Assembly (NCBI RefSeq): GCF_003234855.1
Contig: NZ_QKTO01000006.1
Coordinates: forward strand, 124,001 to 188,000
DNA length: 64,000 bases
Source: Curtobacterium sp. MCBD17_032
GTDB taxonomy: Bacteria > Actinomycetota > Actinomycetes > Actinomycetales > Microbacteriaceae
Reading direction: 5' to 3'
This document shows positions 48,356-56,698 of the stretch, piece by piece. How positions within the stretch are numbered: the first letter of the stretch is position 1; each line of letters opens with the position of its first letter. The notes under the pieces were generated by a model. The model was not told where the DNA came from and made no database searches. It saw only the letters and a program-made list of their open reading frames with translations. The position numbers were made by a program, and so were the translations under genes.

Positions 48356-48884
48356 CGTGCATCACCGCCTTCTTCAGTCGTGCGCGTGAGCGGGAGACCC
48401 GCTGGGTGACCGCCCCGACGCTGAGGCCGAGGACCTGCGCGGCCTCGGCGTAGGAGTGGCCCTCGAGCAGGCACAGTTCGCAGATGCGTCGGTCGGTGGG
48501 TGCCAGGGCCGCGATCTCGTCGCGGACCCAGCGGAGGCGTTCGCGGGCCTCGTCGGCACCCGGATGCGCTGCGAGGTCCTCGGGGAGCTCGTCCCCGCGG
48601 TTCTTCGCGATGCGTCGTGCTTGGTTGCGGGCGTGGTTGCGGCACACCACGAGCAGCCACGGCAGCAGCGCGCTCGTGGCGAGGTCGAGTCCGGCAGCTT
48701 TCTGCCAGAGCGTGAGGAAGGTGTCCTGCACGAGTTCCTCGACGTCCTGCCGGCTGTCGGCCAGGGCCCACGCGTAACGGGTCAGGGTCGGCGCGAACCG
48801 GTCGAACGCGTCGGCCAGCGCCGTCCGGTCCCCGTCCGCGAGCCGACGAGCCAGTGCTGCGTCGGCTTCGGTGTCGTCATCCAC
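48345..48884 (-). CDS. ECF-type sigma-70 factor
   Basis: A 179-residue RNA polymerase sigma factor with region 2 (FDRFAPTLTRYAWALADSRQ, DVEELVQDTFLTLW) and region 4 (LAPTDRRICELCLLEGHSYAEAA, LGLSVGAVTQRVSRSRARLK) only. It precedes the membrane protein with an 11-bp overlap, the usual sigma/anti-sigma order. The regulon is unknown; the sortase/FHA operon it faces is the nearest candidate. GAGAGGGGG lies upstream of the start. Confidence 0.92.
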   Translation of the reverse strand: MDDDTEADAALARRLADGDRTALADAFDRFAPTLTRYAWALADSRQDVEELVQDTFLTLWQKAAGLDLATSALLPWLLVVCRNHARNQARRIAKNRGDELPEDLAAHPGADEARERLRWVRDEIAALAPTDRRICELCLLEGHSYAEAAQVLGLSVGAVTQRVSRSRARLKKAVMHDEH

Positions 48885-49035
48885 TGATGCCCCCTCTCAC
48901 TCCGTAGTGTCGAGGACGAGTCGATCCTGACGAGCCGACGCTCCCGTTGGCGTGTCGCGGGACCTCCCGACACGAGCCGGCGATCGGGAGACGACGGCGG
49001 CCGCGTCGTCCGGGTCCGGCGCGGGCCCCCGGGCG

Positions 49036-49041
49036 TACCGT
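49036..49041 (+). promoter_or_regulatory. -10 box of leaderless dienelactone hydrolase gene
   Basis: TACCGT ends 7 nt before GTG 49049 and supports this start against an earlier ATG. Confidence 0.5.
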
Positions 49042-49048
49042 CGGGGGC

Positions 49049-49834
49049 GTGACCACGATCGACGCGATACTGCAGACCGTTCCCGAACCCGCCGGTGCCG
49101 ACATCCGTGTCGAGACCGTGCACTACGACTCCGACGGCACCGGCCTGGAGGGGGTGCTCGCGAAGGACGCAGCCGTCGCCGGCCCCCGCCCCGCGGTGCT
49201 CGTCGTCCACGACTGGCACGGCGTCAACGAGCACGTCGCGGCACGTGTGACCATGCTCGCCCGCCTCGGGTACGTCGCGTTCGGGGCTGACGTCTACGGC
49301 GCGGGCATCCGTCCCGCCGACGACACCGCCGCCGAGGTGGCCGGTCGGTTCTACGGCGACAACGCCCTGTTCCGCACGCGTCTGCGCGCCGGGTTCGACC
49401 GTCTGCTCGCGGACCCGGACGTCGACGCCACGAAGGTCGTCGTCATGGGCTACTGCTTCGGCGGTACCGGAGCGCTCGAACTCGCCCGCACCGGTGCCGA
49501 GCTGGTCGGGGCGGTGGCGTTCCACGGCGGCCTCATCACACACGACCCCTCGGACGCGCACGAGATCCGCGCGAAGCTCCTCGTGCTCACCGGCGGCGCC
49601 GACCCGGTCGTCCCCGACGAGGCGGTGCACGCCTGGCAGGACGAGATGCGCGGTGCCCCGGAGGTGGACTGGCAGGTCGTGACCTACGCGGACGCCATGC
49701 ACGCGTTCGCCGTCCCCGGGACGGACGCGCCCGACCACGGCGCGCAGTACCAGGAGCGCGCGGACCGGCGTTCGTGGCAGGCGCTGCGGGTGTTCCTCGC
49801 CGAGGTGTTCGACGAGGAACCGACGCTGGGCTGA
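49049..49834 (+). CDS. dienelactone hydrolase family protein
   Basis: A 261-residue alpha/beta hydrolase. The triad is Cys in MGYCFGGTGAL, Asp in LTGGADPVVP and His in ADAMHAFAVPG, which is the dienelactone hydrolase pattern (Cys nucleophile rather than Ser). The family opens lactone rings of dienelactone and similar esters. No chlorocatechol pathway genes are nearby, so the natural substrate is uncertain. It is monocistronic, divergent from the sigma factor. Confidence 0.9.
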   Translation: MTTIDAILQTVPEPAGADIRVETVHYDSDGTGLEGVLAKDAAVAGPRPAVLVVHDWHGVNEHVAARVTMLARLGYVAFGADVYGAGIRPADDTAAEVAGRFYGDNALFRTRLRAGFDRLLADPDVDATKVVVMGYCFGGTGALELARTGAELVGAVAFHGGLITHDPSDAHEIRAKLLVLTGGADPVVPDEAVHAWQDEMRGAPEVDWQVVTYADAMHAFAVPGTDAPDHGAQYQERADRRSWQALRVFLAEVFDEEPTLG

Positions 49835-49875
49835 CCACCGACGACACGCCGAGCGCGCGGGCGGACGGTGCTCGA

Positions 49876-49905
49876 TTGGCGCTGTGACCGGAGCTGTTGT
49901 AGAGT
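49876..49905 (+). promoter_or_regulatory. promoter of tRNA-Arg
   Basis: TTGGCG (49876-49881), an 18-bp spacer and TAGAGT (49900-49905), 24 bp before the tRNA. It is the clearest -35/-10 pair in the window. Confidence 0.6.
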
Positions 49906-49928
49906 CTTCCACGGCTCGCAAGGGCCAC

Positions 49929-50001
49929 GCGCTCGTAGCTCAATGGATAGAGCATCTGACTACGGATCAGAAGGTTGGGGGTTCGAGTCCCTTCGAGCGC
50001 A
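49929..50001 (+). tRNA. tRNA-Arg(ACG)
   Basis: A cloverleaf of 73 nt: acceptor GCGCTCG with CGAGCGC, D-arm GCTC/GAGC, anticodon stem TCTGA/TCAGA with loop CTACGGA (anticodon ACG at 49962-49964, expected to be deaminated to ICG), T-loop TTCGAGT. CCA is not encoded. Confidence 0.96.
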
Positions 50002-50012
50002 CAGCAGCACCA

Positions 50013-50051
50013 CGACGAAGGCCCCGGAGATCACCTCCGGGGCCTTCGTCG
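50013..50051 (+). terminator. terminator of tRNA-Arg
   Basis: A perfect 17-bp stem (50013-50029 with 50035-50051), 5-nt loop, followed by TTCCC. Its 3' end CTTCGTCGTTCC matches the other two tRNA/zwf terminators. Confidence 0.88.
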
Positions 50052-50109
50052 TTCCCACGTGCACGCGACACTGGATCGACGACCACGGCGGTCGGACTAC
50101 ACGGGGACC

Positions 50110-51588
50110 ATGCCTGCCGACCTGGACCAGACGGACGCCCCGTTCCTCGACGCCCTGCGCGACCACCACGCGATGAACCGGTACAGCTTCTCACCGCCCG
50201 GGCACCGGCAGGGCCGCGGGGTCGACACCGAGACGCTGTCGGTGCTCGGGACGGACCCGTTCCGCAACGACGTGCTCGCCAGCGGCGGGCTCGACGACCG
50301 GACGTCGTCGAACGGCTACCTCGCGACCGCGGAGGCGCTCATGGCCGACGCCGTCGGCGCGGACAAGGTGTTCTTCTCGACCTGTGGCAGCTCACTGTCG
50401 GTCAAGGCGGCGATGCTCTCGGTCGGTGGCGTGGACGGCGGGATCGTCATCGGCCGGGACGCGCACAAGTCGGTCACGGCCGGGCTCGTGTTCTCCGGAC
50501 TGCAGCCGTACTGGGTCGAACCCCGGCTCGACACCGACCAGGGCATCTCGCACCCGCCGTCGCCCGAGGACTACGCCGCGGTCTGGGACGCCCACCCGGA
50601 CGCAGCCGCGGCGCTCGTGGTCAGCCCCACCCCGTACGGCACCTGCGCCGACATCGAGGGCATCGCGGCGGTCTGCCACGAGCGGGGCAAGCCCCTCATC
50701 GTCGACGAGGCGTGGGGTGCGCACCTGCCGTTCTCCGAGCAGCTGCCCTCGTGGGCGATGAGCGCCGGTGCCGACGTGTGTGTGACGAGCGTGCACAAGA
50801 TGGGCCTGGGGTTCGAGCAGGGCTCCGTCCTGCACCTCCGCGGCGACCTCGTCGACCACGACCACCTGTGGGCCTGCGCGGACATGCTCATGACGACGAG
50901 CCCGAACGTCCTCGTCTACGCCGCGATGGACGGGTGGCGCCGGCACATGGTGCAGGACGGTGCCGAGCGGATCGAACGGGCGATCGAGCTCGCCGACCGC
51001 ACCCGGGAGCGCATCGACGCCATCGACGGGATCAGCGTGCTGCACGACGAGCTCCTGCACGCGGAGGCCTCGCACGAGCTCGACCCGATGCGCATGCTGC
51101 TCGACGTCCAGGCGCTCGGGATCACCGGCTACCACGCGCTCGACTGGATCCGCGAGCACCACCAGATCGACCTCGGGCTGTCCGACCACCGGCACCTCGG
51201 GGTCGACATCTCGATCGCGGACGACGAGTTCACGACCGACCGGCTCGTGCAGGCGCTCGAGGACCTCGCGGTCGCGGCCCCCGGACTCGACCAGGACCCG
51301 CCGGTACAGCTGCCGGACCGGTCGGGCATCCTGCTCGAGTCCGTCGTCACACCGCGTGAGGCGTTCTTCGCCCCCGCCGAGTCCGTCCCGGCTGACGAGG
51401 CGGTCGGGAGGATCGCGGCCGAGCAGGCGACGCCCTACCCGCCCGGCATCCCCGCGTACGTGCCGGGGGAGCGGCTGACCGCCGAGGTCCTCGAGTACCT
51501 GCGGAGTGGTCTGGCGGCGGGCATGGTCCTGCCGGACCCGACGGACGGCAGCCTCGGCACCATCCGCGTCATGCGTGACGTCCGGTAG
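50110..51588 (+). CDS. Orn/Lys/Arg decarboxylase family PLP enzyme
   Basis: A 492-residue fold-type I PLP enzyme of the ornithine/lysine/arginine decarboxylase group, short (YaaO-like) form without the N-terminal wing domain. The Schiff-base Lys is K230 in TSVHKMGLG, the Asp holding the pyridine nitrogen is D199 in VDEAWGAH, and SPTPYGTCADI is the usual His/Tyr stacking region. It would make a polyamine or cadaverine, or act on a related amino acid. It starts at ATG 50110 with a weak GGGG site, right after the tRNA-Arg terminator. Confidence 0.9.
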   Translation: MPADLDQTDAPFLDALRDHHAMNRYSFSPPGHRQGRGVDTETLSVLGTDPFRNDVLASGGLDDRTSSNGYLATAEALMADAVGADKVFFSTCGSSLSVKAAMLSVGGVDGGIVIGRDAHKSVTAGLVFSGLQPYWVEPRLDTDQGISHPPSPEDYAAVWDAHPDAAAALVVSPTPYGTCADIEGIAAVCHERGKPLIVDEAWGAHLPFSEQLPSWAMSAGADVCVTSVHKMGLGFEQGSVLHLRGDLVDHDHLWACADMLMTTSPNVLVYAAMDGWRRHMVQDGAERIERAIELADRTRERIDAIDGISVLHDELLHAEASHELDPMRMLLDVQALGITGYHALDWIREHHQIDLGLSDHRHLGVDISIADDEFTTDRLVQALEDLAVAAPGLDQDPPVQLPDRSGILLESVVTPREAFFAPAESVPADEAVGRIAAEQATPYPPGIPAYVPGERLTAEVLEYLRSGLAAGMVLPDPTDGSLGTIRVMRDVR

Positions 51589-51645
51589 TGACCGGGAGGC
51601 TCGGCGCAACTCGACGACGTCGGCCCGCCCCGGCGCCGGCTCGGG

Positions 51646-52263
51646 TCATCCCGGCCACGACTCCCACCGCCACGTCCCGTCGGCGTCCCGCTCGTACGCC
51701 AGCCGGTTGCTCGGCCCGTCGGTGGCACCCTGCCAGAACAGCATCCGCAGCGGCGTCAGCGCGAACCCGCCCCACGTCGCCGGCGGCTCGAGCGGCCCGT
51801 CGCCGCGCTCCGCGGCGAACGCGGCCCACCGCTGCCGACGGACGTCGGCGGTCGCACCCGCCAGGTCGGCGTCGTTCACCCAGGCGAGCACCTGCAGGTA
51901 GCGGGTTCGCGCGGAGTAGGCGAGTCGGGCCTCCCGGCCGGTGACCGGCGTGACGTCACCGGTGACGACGAGTTGGCGGGCGGCCTCCGGCCAGACGATC
52001 GTCATGGTGGCCCGGGGGACGGCCGCGAGCTCGGCCGCCTTCCGGCTCCGGGTGTCGGTGTGGAAGTGCAGGCGCTGGCCGTCGAACCGGGACAGCAGGA
52101 CGGTCCGGGCGGACGGGTAGCCGTCGAGGCCGATCGTGGAGAGCGTCATCGTCGGACCCGGTGCCGACCCGTCCGCCGGGAGCCAGGCCGCGGCGAATAC
52201 GAGCGGGTCCGCGGGCGGCGGTCCGTCGACGGTCGCCGCGGCCTGGCCCGGCAGCGCGGTCAC
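51646..52263 (-). CDS. pyridoxamine 5'-phosphate oxidase-like flavoprotein
   Basis: A 205-residue FMN split-barrel protein resembling PdxH: TIGLDGYPSARTVLLSRFDG, FHTDTRSRKAAELA (FMN phosphate binding), and the dimer end segment RLAYERDADGTWRWE, which resembles but does not exactly match the PdxH C-terminus (RLxP). It may make pyridoxal phosphate or have another FMN role. The GTG start overlaps the stop of the creatininase gene (GTGA), so it is the last gene of the 58.8-51.6 kb catabolic operon. Confidence 0.8.
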   Translation of the reverse strand: MTALPGQAAATVDGPPPADPLVFAAAWLPADGSAPGPTMTLSTIGLDGYPSARTVLLSRFDGQRLHFHTDTRSRKAAELAAVPRATMTIVWPEAARQLVVTGDVTPVTGREARLAYSARTRYLQVLAWVNDADLAGATADVRRQRWAAFAAERGDGPLEPPATWGGFALTPLRMLFWQGATDGPSNRLAYERDADGTWRWESWPG

Positions 52264-53066
52264 CGCGGGCCGGCGGGGTCGAAGCGGGCGATCTCGTGCA
52301 GGGACGCCACCGCCTCGGCGAGGGAGTGCTCCCACAGGGCTGCGCCGTACGCGGCGGAGGCGCGACTCGCGTCCCCGACGACGCCGGGCGTCCGGAAGTC
52401 GTTCGACAACCACCCGAAGGACACCGGCCCGCCGTTGAACGCGATCTTCGAGAACCCGGCGATGTGTTCCGGCACCCAGCGCTCGGCGAGCGTCATGTCG
52501 ACGAGGTCCGGGCGCAGGTGCAGGATCATCGACGTCTCCGCCGCGCCGCCGTGGATGCCGAGGCCGAGCTCGTCGGCGTCCTCCCCGCCGGGCCCGGGCA
52601 CGCGGGCGAGGGTCGGCATGAGGAACGTCTTCAGGCCGGTCCGCTTCCGGATCTCGCGGAGGGCGACCTGCAGGAGGGCGACGTTGCCGCCGTGCCCGTT
52701 CGCGAACACGAGCGTGCCAGCCCCGGTGAGGGCGACCGCGCGGCCGATCTGCACGACGGTGTCGAACATCGTGTCGGCGTCGAGCCAGACGGTGCCGGGC
52801 GCCCAGCTGTGCTCGTCGGACTTCGTGAACGCCAGTGTGGGGAGCTGCCACACGTCGAGGCCCTCGGCCGCGGCCTGCTCGACCGCGGCGCCACCGATGT
52901 GGTCGGCGAGCAGGAAATCGGTGAGCAGCGGCAGGTGCGGGCCGTGGTGCTCGACGGCCCCGGTGGGCTGGACGACGATCGTGTCGGGCCCGAAGCCCGC
53001 GGCGACCGCCGGTCCGGACAGCTCGGCGAGCTTGCGCGTGCCGGTGCCGATCGTGCCGCCGCTCAC
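52260..53066 (-). CDS. creatininase family amidohydrolase
   Basis: A 268-residue enzyme of the creatininase/formamide hydrolase family, metal-dependent C-N (cyclic amide) hydrolases. Motifs GAVEHHGPHLPLLTD and ANGHGGNVALLQ hold the metal ligands, with the Glu of GGAAETSMILHLRPDLV completing the site. Creatinine itself is only one substrate of the family; the operon suggests a ring-opened heterocycle. Both ends overlap neighbours by four bases. Confidence 0.9.
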   Translation of the reverse strand: MSGGTIGTGTRKLAELSGPAVAAGFGPDTIVVQPTGAVEHHGPHLPLLTDFLLADHIGGAAVEQAAAEGLDVWQLPTLAFTKSDEHSWAPGTVWLDADTMFDTVVQIGRAVALTGAGTLVFANGHGGNVALLQVALREIRKRTGLKTFLMPTLARVPGPGGEDADELGLGIHGGAAETSMILHLRPDLVDMTLAERWVPEHIAGFSKIAFNGGPVSFGWLSNDFRTPGVVGDASRASAAYGAALWEHSLAEAVASLHEIARFDPAGPR

Positions 53067-54442
53067 TTGCCGAACCCGGGGACGGCGGGCTGCGCGGACG
53101 CGGTCGAGCCGCCGGACTCGACGAGGGACGGGTCGATCACGTGCCCGGGGTTGAGGAGCCCCTCGGGGTCGGTCTGCTGCTTCAGGGCGAGGAGCTCCTC
53201 GACGCCGTGGTCGACGTAGTACTGGTGCGGGCTGTGCACCCGGACGCCGAGGTCGCGGAGGAGCGGGTACCCGGCGTACACGGCTTCGGCTCCGGTGTAC
53301 GGCGCGGTGAGCATGCCGATCGGGCCGACGTGTGCCGCCTCGATGTGGAGCATGCCGCCGGGGTAGACGGCCTCGACCTCGGCGATCCGGTCGATGAGCG
53401 CCTCGCCGCCGACCTCGACGTGGAAGTACTCGGTGTCGGGGGTGTTCCGCTTCAGCCACCAGATCGGGTGGTTGTAGGAGAGCATCGAGACCTTCGTGGT
53501 TTGCTGCAGGCCCTCGCGGACGTCCTCGACGGTGCCGCCGGCGAACGTGATGAGGTCCCGCGCCTCGTCGAGCGCCGCGGCGTCGATGATGCCGCGCAGG
53601 CTGGCCCGGTCGGCGGCGATGGCCGGGTCCTTCGGCAGCGTGGCCGCGATGGCCGCGCGGTCGGCGCTGACGAGCCGCGGCACCGGGGTCAGACCGCGGA
53701 GGGTCCGGACCGCGACGAGCGCCTGCTCGAACGTCGGGAAGGTCGCGTAGACGGCACGCCAGTCCTGCAGCGGCTCGAGCCGCACGGTCGCGCGGGCGAT
53801 GACGCCGGCGGTGCCGTAGGTGTGCACGAAGGGCTGCGCCTCCTCGCCCTCGACGTGCCGGAGCTCGGACTCGCCGGGCAGGGCGATGTCGAGCGCGGTG
53901 ACGAAGCCCTGCCAGTTCGACCCGTGTGCGATCGACCCGGTGCCGCCCGAGCCGCCGGACAGGAACCCGCCGATCGTGGACTGCGCGGTGGACGGGTACA
54001 TCCAGAGCTGCTGGCCGGTGGCGGCGGCGGCCTGCTCGAGTGCGACCATCGTCGTGCCGGCCTCGGCGGTGATCCAGCCGTCCCCGACCTCGACGACCGC
54101 ACGGGCACGGGAGGTGTCGAGCACGAGGCCACCGTGCAGGGGGATGCCCTGTCCGTAGTTGCCGGTGCCCTTGCCACGGGTGGTGACGGGGACGCCGTGC
54201 CGGACCGCGGCCTCCAGGGTGGCGGCGATCTCGTCGGCGCTCGCGGGGGAGGCGACGAGGTCGGCGAGGCCGAGCGGGAGCTGCTCGGACAGGATCGGGC
54301 TCATCGTCGCCTCGTCGACGGAGGCGCGTTCGCGGGTGCGCTGGTCGGCGCTCACGCCGCGCTCGCCGAGGAGGGCGACGAGGTCGGCGCGGAGCGCCTC
54401 GATCGTGGTGGGGGAGACGGAGACGGGGGTGACGATGGTCAT
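53063..54442 (-). CDS. FAD-binding oxidase/dehydrogenase (GlcD-like)
   Basis: A 459-residue VAO-type flavoprotein. The PCMH-type FAD domain shows VTTRGKGTGNYGQGIPLHGG and MYPSTAQSTIGGFLSGGSGG with GSIAHGSNW; the C-terminal substrate domain ends in ALKQQTDPEGLLNPGHVI, as in glycolate and D-lactate dehydrogenases. It probably oxidises a hydroxy acid or alcohol. It overlaps the creatininase gene (GTGA) and lies downstream of the substrate-binding protein gene. Confidence 0.88.
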   Translation of the reverse strand: MTIVTPVSVSPTTIEALRADLVALLGERGVSADQRTRERASVDEATMSPILSEQLPLGLADLVASPASADEIAATLEAAVRHGVPVTTRGKGTGNYGQGIPLHGGLVLDTSRARAVVEVGDGWITAEAGTTMVALEQAAAATGQQLWMYPSTAQSTIGGFLSGGSGGTGSIAHGSNWQGFVTALDIALPGESELRHVEGEEAQPFVHTYGTAGVIARATVRLEPLQDWRAVYATFPTFEQALVAVRTLRGLTPVPRLVSADRAAIAATLPKDPAIAADRASLRGIIDAAALDEARDLITFAGGTVEDVREGLQQTTKVSMLSYNHPIWWLKRNTPDTEYFHVEVGGEALIDRIAEVEAVYPGGMLHIEAAHVGPIGMLTAPYTGAEAVYAGYPLLRDLGVRVHSPHQYYVDHGVEELLALKQQTDPEGLLNPGHVIDPSLVESGGSTASAQPAVPGFGK

Positions 54443-54477
54443 GGCTGCTCCTGCTGCGTGGGAGGTGGGGGACGACG

Positions 54478-54518
54478 GACGGGAGGCTCGACACGCGTGC
54501 GGTGTCGCGCCTCCCGTC
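54478..54518 (-). terminator. hairpin with two recurrent-repeat arms
   Basis: 54478-54494 pairs with 54502-54518 over 16 of 17 positions. Each arm carries the repeat (GACGGGAGGC / GCCTCCCGTC). It lies inside the operon, between the substrate-binding protein and the oxidase, so it may attenuate rather than end transcription. Confidence 0.65.
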
Positions 54519-54553
54519 GGTGCGGTGGCCGGTCGGGGCCAGGGTCGGATCGG

Positions 54554-55744
54554 CTAGAAGCCGAGCGAGATCGTCGTGTCGAGGAACTCGTTCGTGTAGA
54601 GGTCGGACGGCTGGAGGTCCTTCTTCATGCCGCCGTCGGAGCCGGAGAACACCGGCGTCGCCTTCTCGATGAAGTCGGCCATGCGCTGCTCGTCCATGTC
54701 GCCGACGTACCCGTTGTCACCGTCGGTCGCGATGCCGCGCTTCCGCATCTGCTCGGCGGCGAAGGCGCCGACCTTCGAGTCGTACGTCCAGCCGTTGTTG
54801 TACTGCTGCACGAGCTGCGTGATGAGGTCGTTCGTCGCAGCGGGCGACTCCAGGTAGTCCACGTCGGCCTGCTGCATGACCGGCACGAGCTCCTCGAGGC
54901 ACGGCTTCAGGTCGGACATCTGGTCGGAGCGGACCGACATCGTCTCGGGGTAGGGGTTCCAGCCGGTGCTCGAGATGAGGGCCGACTCGATCTTCTTGCC
55001 CCAGGCGGCGACCTGGTTCTCGTACACGTACGGCTCGGCGGTGGCGAAGCCCTGCTGGGCGTCCTTGCCGGCGGCCGAGACGAACTTCGACGGGGTGCCG
55101 TCGTAGCTGCCGTCGAGGACGCTCTTCGGGAGGATGCCCGATTCCGACAGGTACGACATGTACGCGGCGTCGTTGAAGTAGCGGACGACGCCGTCGTTCT
55201 CCTCGAGCGCCTTGCCGAGGTCCTCGATGCTGTCGACGTCGGGGTAGGTCTCCGGGTCCCACAGGATCGCCATCGGGGACTGGTCGTTCTCGGCGAAGAC
55301 CGCCGTGGTGGGCAGCTTGCCGGAGAACGAGACGGCCTCGTCGGTGGAGACGTACCCGAGGGTGATCGAGTCGTCCTGGTACATCTGCGAGCTGACCTTC
55401 GAGTAGCCGATCGCCGGGCCGCCGGCGCGGATCTCGAGCTGCACGCCGGTCGGCTTGCCGTTGGCGACGAGGTCGCCGGTGACGGTCTTGCCGGAGGCGT
55501 CGATCGCGGGGTTCGCGCCGAGCATCTGGTACAGGTGGCCGTGCTCGCCCTCGGGGTTCCAGTCGGTCTGGACGACCACGGTCGCGGGGCAGACGTCCGA
55601 CAGGTCGACGGTGGGGCCGGTGGCGGCGCTCGTCGCGGCGGTGGTCGTGGCGCTCGTCGCCGAACCGCTCGCGCAGCCGGTCAGGGCGATCGCGGAGACG
55701 GTGAGGGCGGCGGTGACAGCGCCGAGTCGGGTGGTGGTGCGCAT
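54554..55744 (-). CDS. ABC transporter substrate-binding lipoprotein, NMT1/THI5-like
   Basis: A 396-residue lipoprotein (lipobox ALTGC, Cys24) of the type II periplasmic-binding fold. VVVQTDWNPEGEHGHLYQML matches the NMT1/SsuA-like group that binds pyrimidines, thiamine precursors, sulfonates or nitrogen heterocycles. It works with the permease and ATPase encoded just upstream. The Thr/Ala/Ser linker after the Cys is typical. Substrate: unknown, but the enzymes downstream suggest a nitrogen heterocycle. Confidence 0.88.
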   Translation of the reverse strand: MRTTTRLGAVTAALTVSAIALTGCASGSATSATTTAATSAATGPTVDLSDVCPATVVVQTDWNPEGEHGHLYQMLGANPAIDASGKTVTGDLVANGKPTGVQLEIRAGGPAIGYSKVSSQMYQDDSITLGYVSTDEAVSFSGKLPTTAVFAENDQSPMAILWDPETYPDVDSIEDLGKALEENDGVVRYFNDAAYMSYLSESGILPKSVLDGSYDGTPSKFVSAAGKDAQQGFATAEPYVYENQVAAWGKKIESALISSTGWNPYPETMSVRSDQMSDLKPCLEELVPVMQQADVDYLESPAATNDLITQLVQQYNNGWTYDSKVGAFAAEQMRKRGIATDGDNGYVGDMDEQRMADFIEKATPVFSGSDGGMKKDLQPSDLYTNEFLDTTISLGF

Positions 55745-55828
55745 GGAGGCTCCGATCGTGGTGCGGGTCTCGTGGTGCTGGGTGGGTGCTGGGTGGGGTG
55801 CTGTGTGAGGGGGAGAGAGGGGACCGGT

Positions 55829-56698
55829 TCAGCCGAAGTCGTGCCAGCGGCCGACGGCCAGACGGCCGAGCAGGCCGAAGACGAGGAACACCGCGACGCC
55901 GTAGAGCGAGGCGATGATGATGGTCGCGTAGAGCTCGGGGCCCATCAGCCGCGACGCCGTCACCTGGATGAGGACGCCGAGGCCGGGGTTGCCGCGCTGG
56001 AAGAACTGGTCGCCGACGATCGCTCCGATGACGCTGAGGCCGGCCGAGGTGCGCAGGCCGACGAAGATCGACGGCAGCGCGGCGGGGACCTGGAGCTTCA
56101 CGAGCTGGGCGAACCGGCCGGCACGCTGCAGGCGGAACAGCTCGCGCTGCCCCTTGTCGGCGGACTGCAGGCCGAAGAGCGTGTTCGACACCATCGGGAA
56201 CAGGGCGATCATCACGGTGACGATCACGCGGCTCGTGAACTCGTAGCCGAACAGGGCGCCGATGAGCGGCACGAGCGCCAGGATCGGCACGCACTGCAGG
56301 ACGACCGCGTACGGGTAGAGCGAGTTCTCGATCCACTTCGCCTGCGCCATCGCCATCGCCCAGAGGACGCCGATGACAATGGCGAACAGGAGTCCGGTCA
56401 GCGAGACGACCGTCGTCCGGCCGAGTGCGAGCCAGAGGTCGGAGCCGAAGGTCGAGGGTGCGCCGTTCATCCCGGTGGGGGCGACGATCGCCTTGAGGAC
56501 GAGGTGCGGGTACGGCACGAGGAAGGCCAGGCTCCGCACGTGGTCGTAGTAGGACGCCACGGCGTACCAGACGCCGACGAGCAGGGCGAGGACCACGACG
56601 GGCTGCCACCAGGTGACCGAGCGACGGCCGCGGGGCGTGGTGCGTCGGGCGGCGGCCCGGGTGGTGCGGGCCTCGGCGACCTCCTGCAGCGTGACCAT
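55829..56698 (-). CDS. ABC transporter permease, SsuC/ThiX type
   Basis: A 289-residue inner-membrane permease with about six helices and the EAA-like loop (SADKGQRELFRLQRAG, then LPSIFVGLRTSAGLSVIGAIVGD). The 5' end shares one base with the ATPase stop (TGATG), so the transporter genes are coupled. It forms the pore of the NMT1-type importer. Confidence 0.9.
   Translation of the reverse strand: MVTLQEVAEARTTRAAARRTTPRGRRSVTWWQPVVVLALLVGVWYAVASYYDHVRSLAFLVPYPHLVLKAIVAPTGMNGAPSTFGSDLWLALGRTTVVSLTGLLFAIVIGVLWAMAMAQAKWIENSLYPYAVVLQCVPILALVPLIGALFGYEFTSRVIVTVMIALFPMVSNTLFGLQSADKGQRELFRLQRAGRFAQLVKLQVPAALPSIFVGLRTSAGLSVIGAIVGDQFFQRGNPGLGVLIQVTASRLMGPELYATIIIASLYGVAVFLVFGLLGRLAVGRWHDFG

Noticed and set aside
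49929..50110. tRNA-Arg as an integration site
   Set aside because: No duplicate of the tRNA 3' end and no integrase are visible downstream; the next gene is an ordinary decarboxylase.
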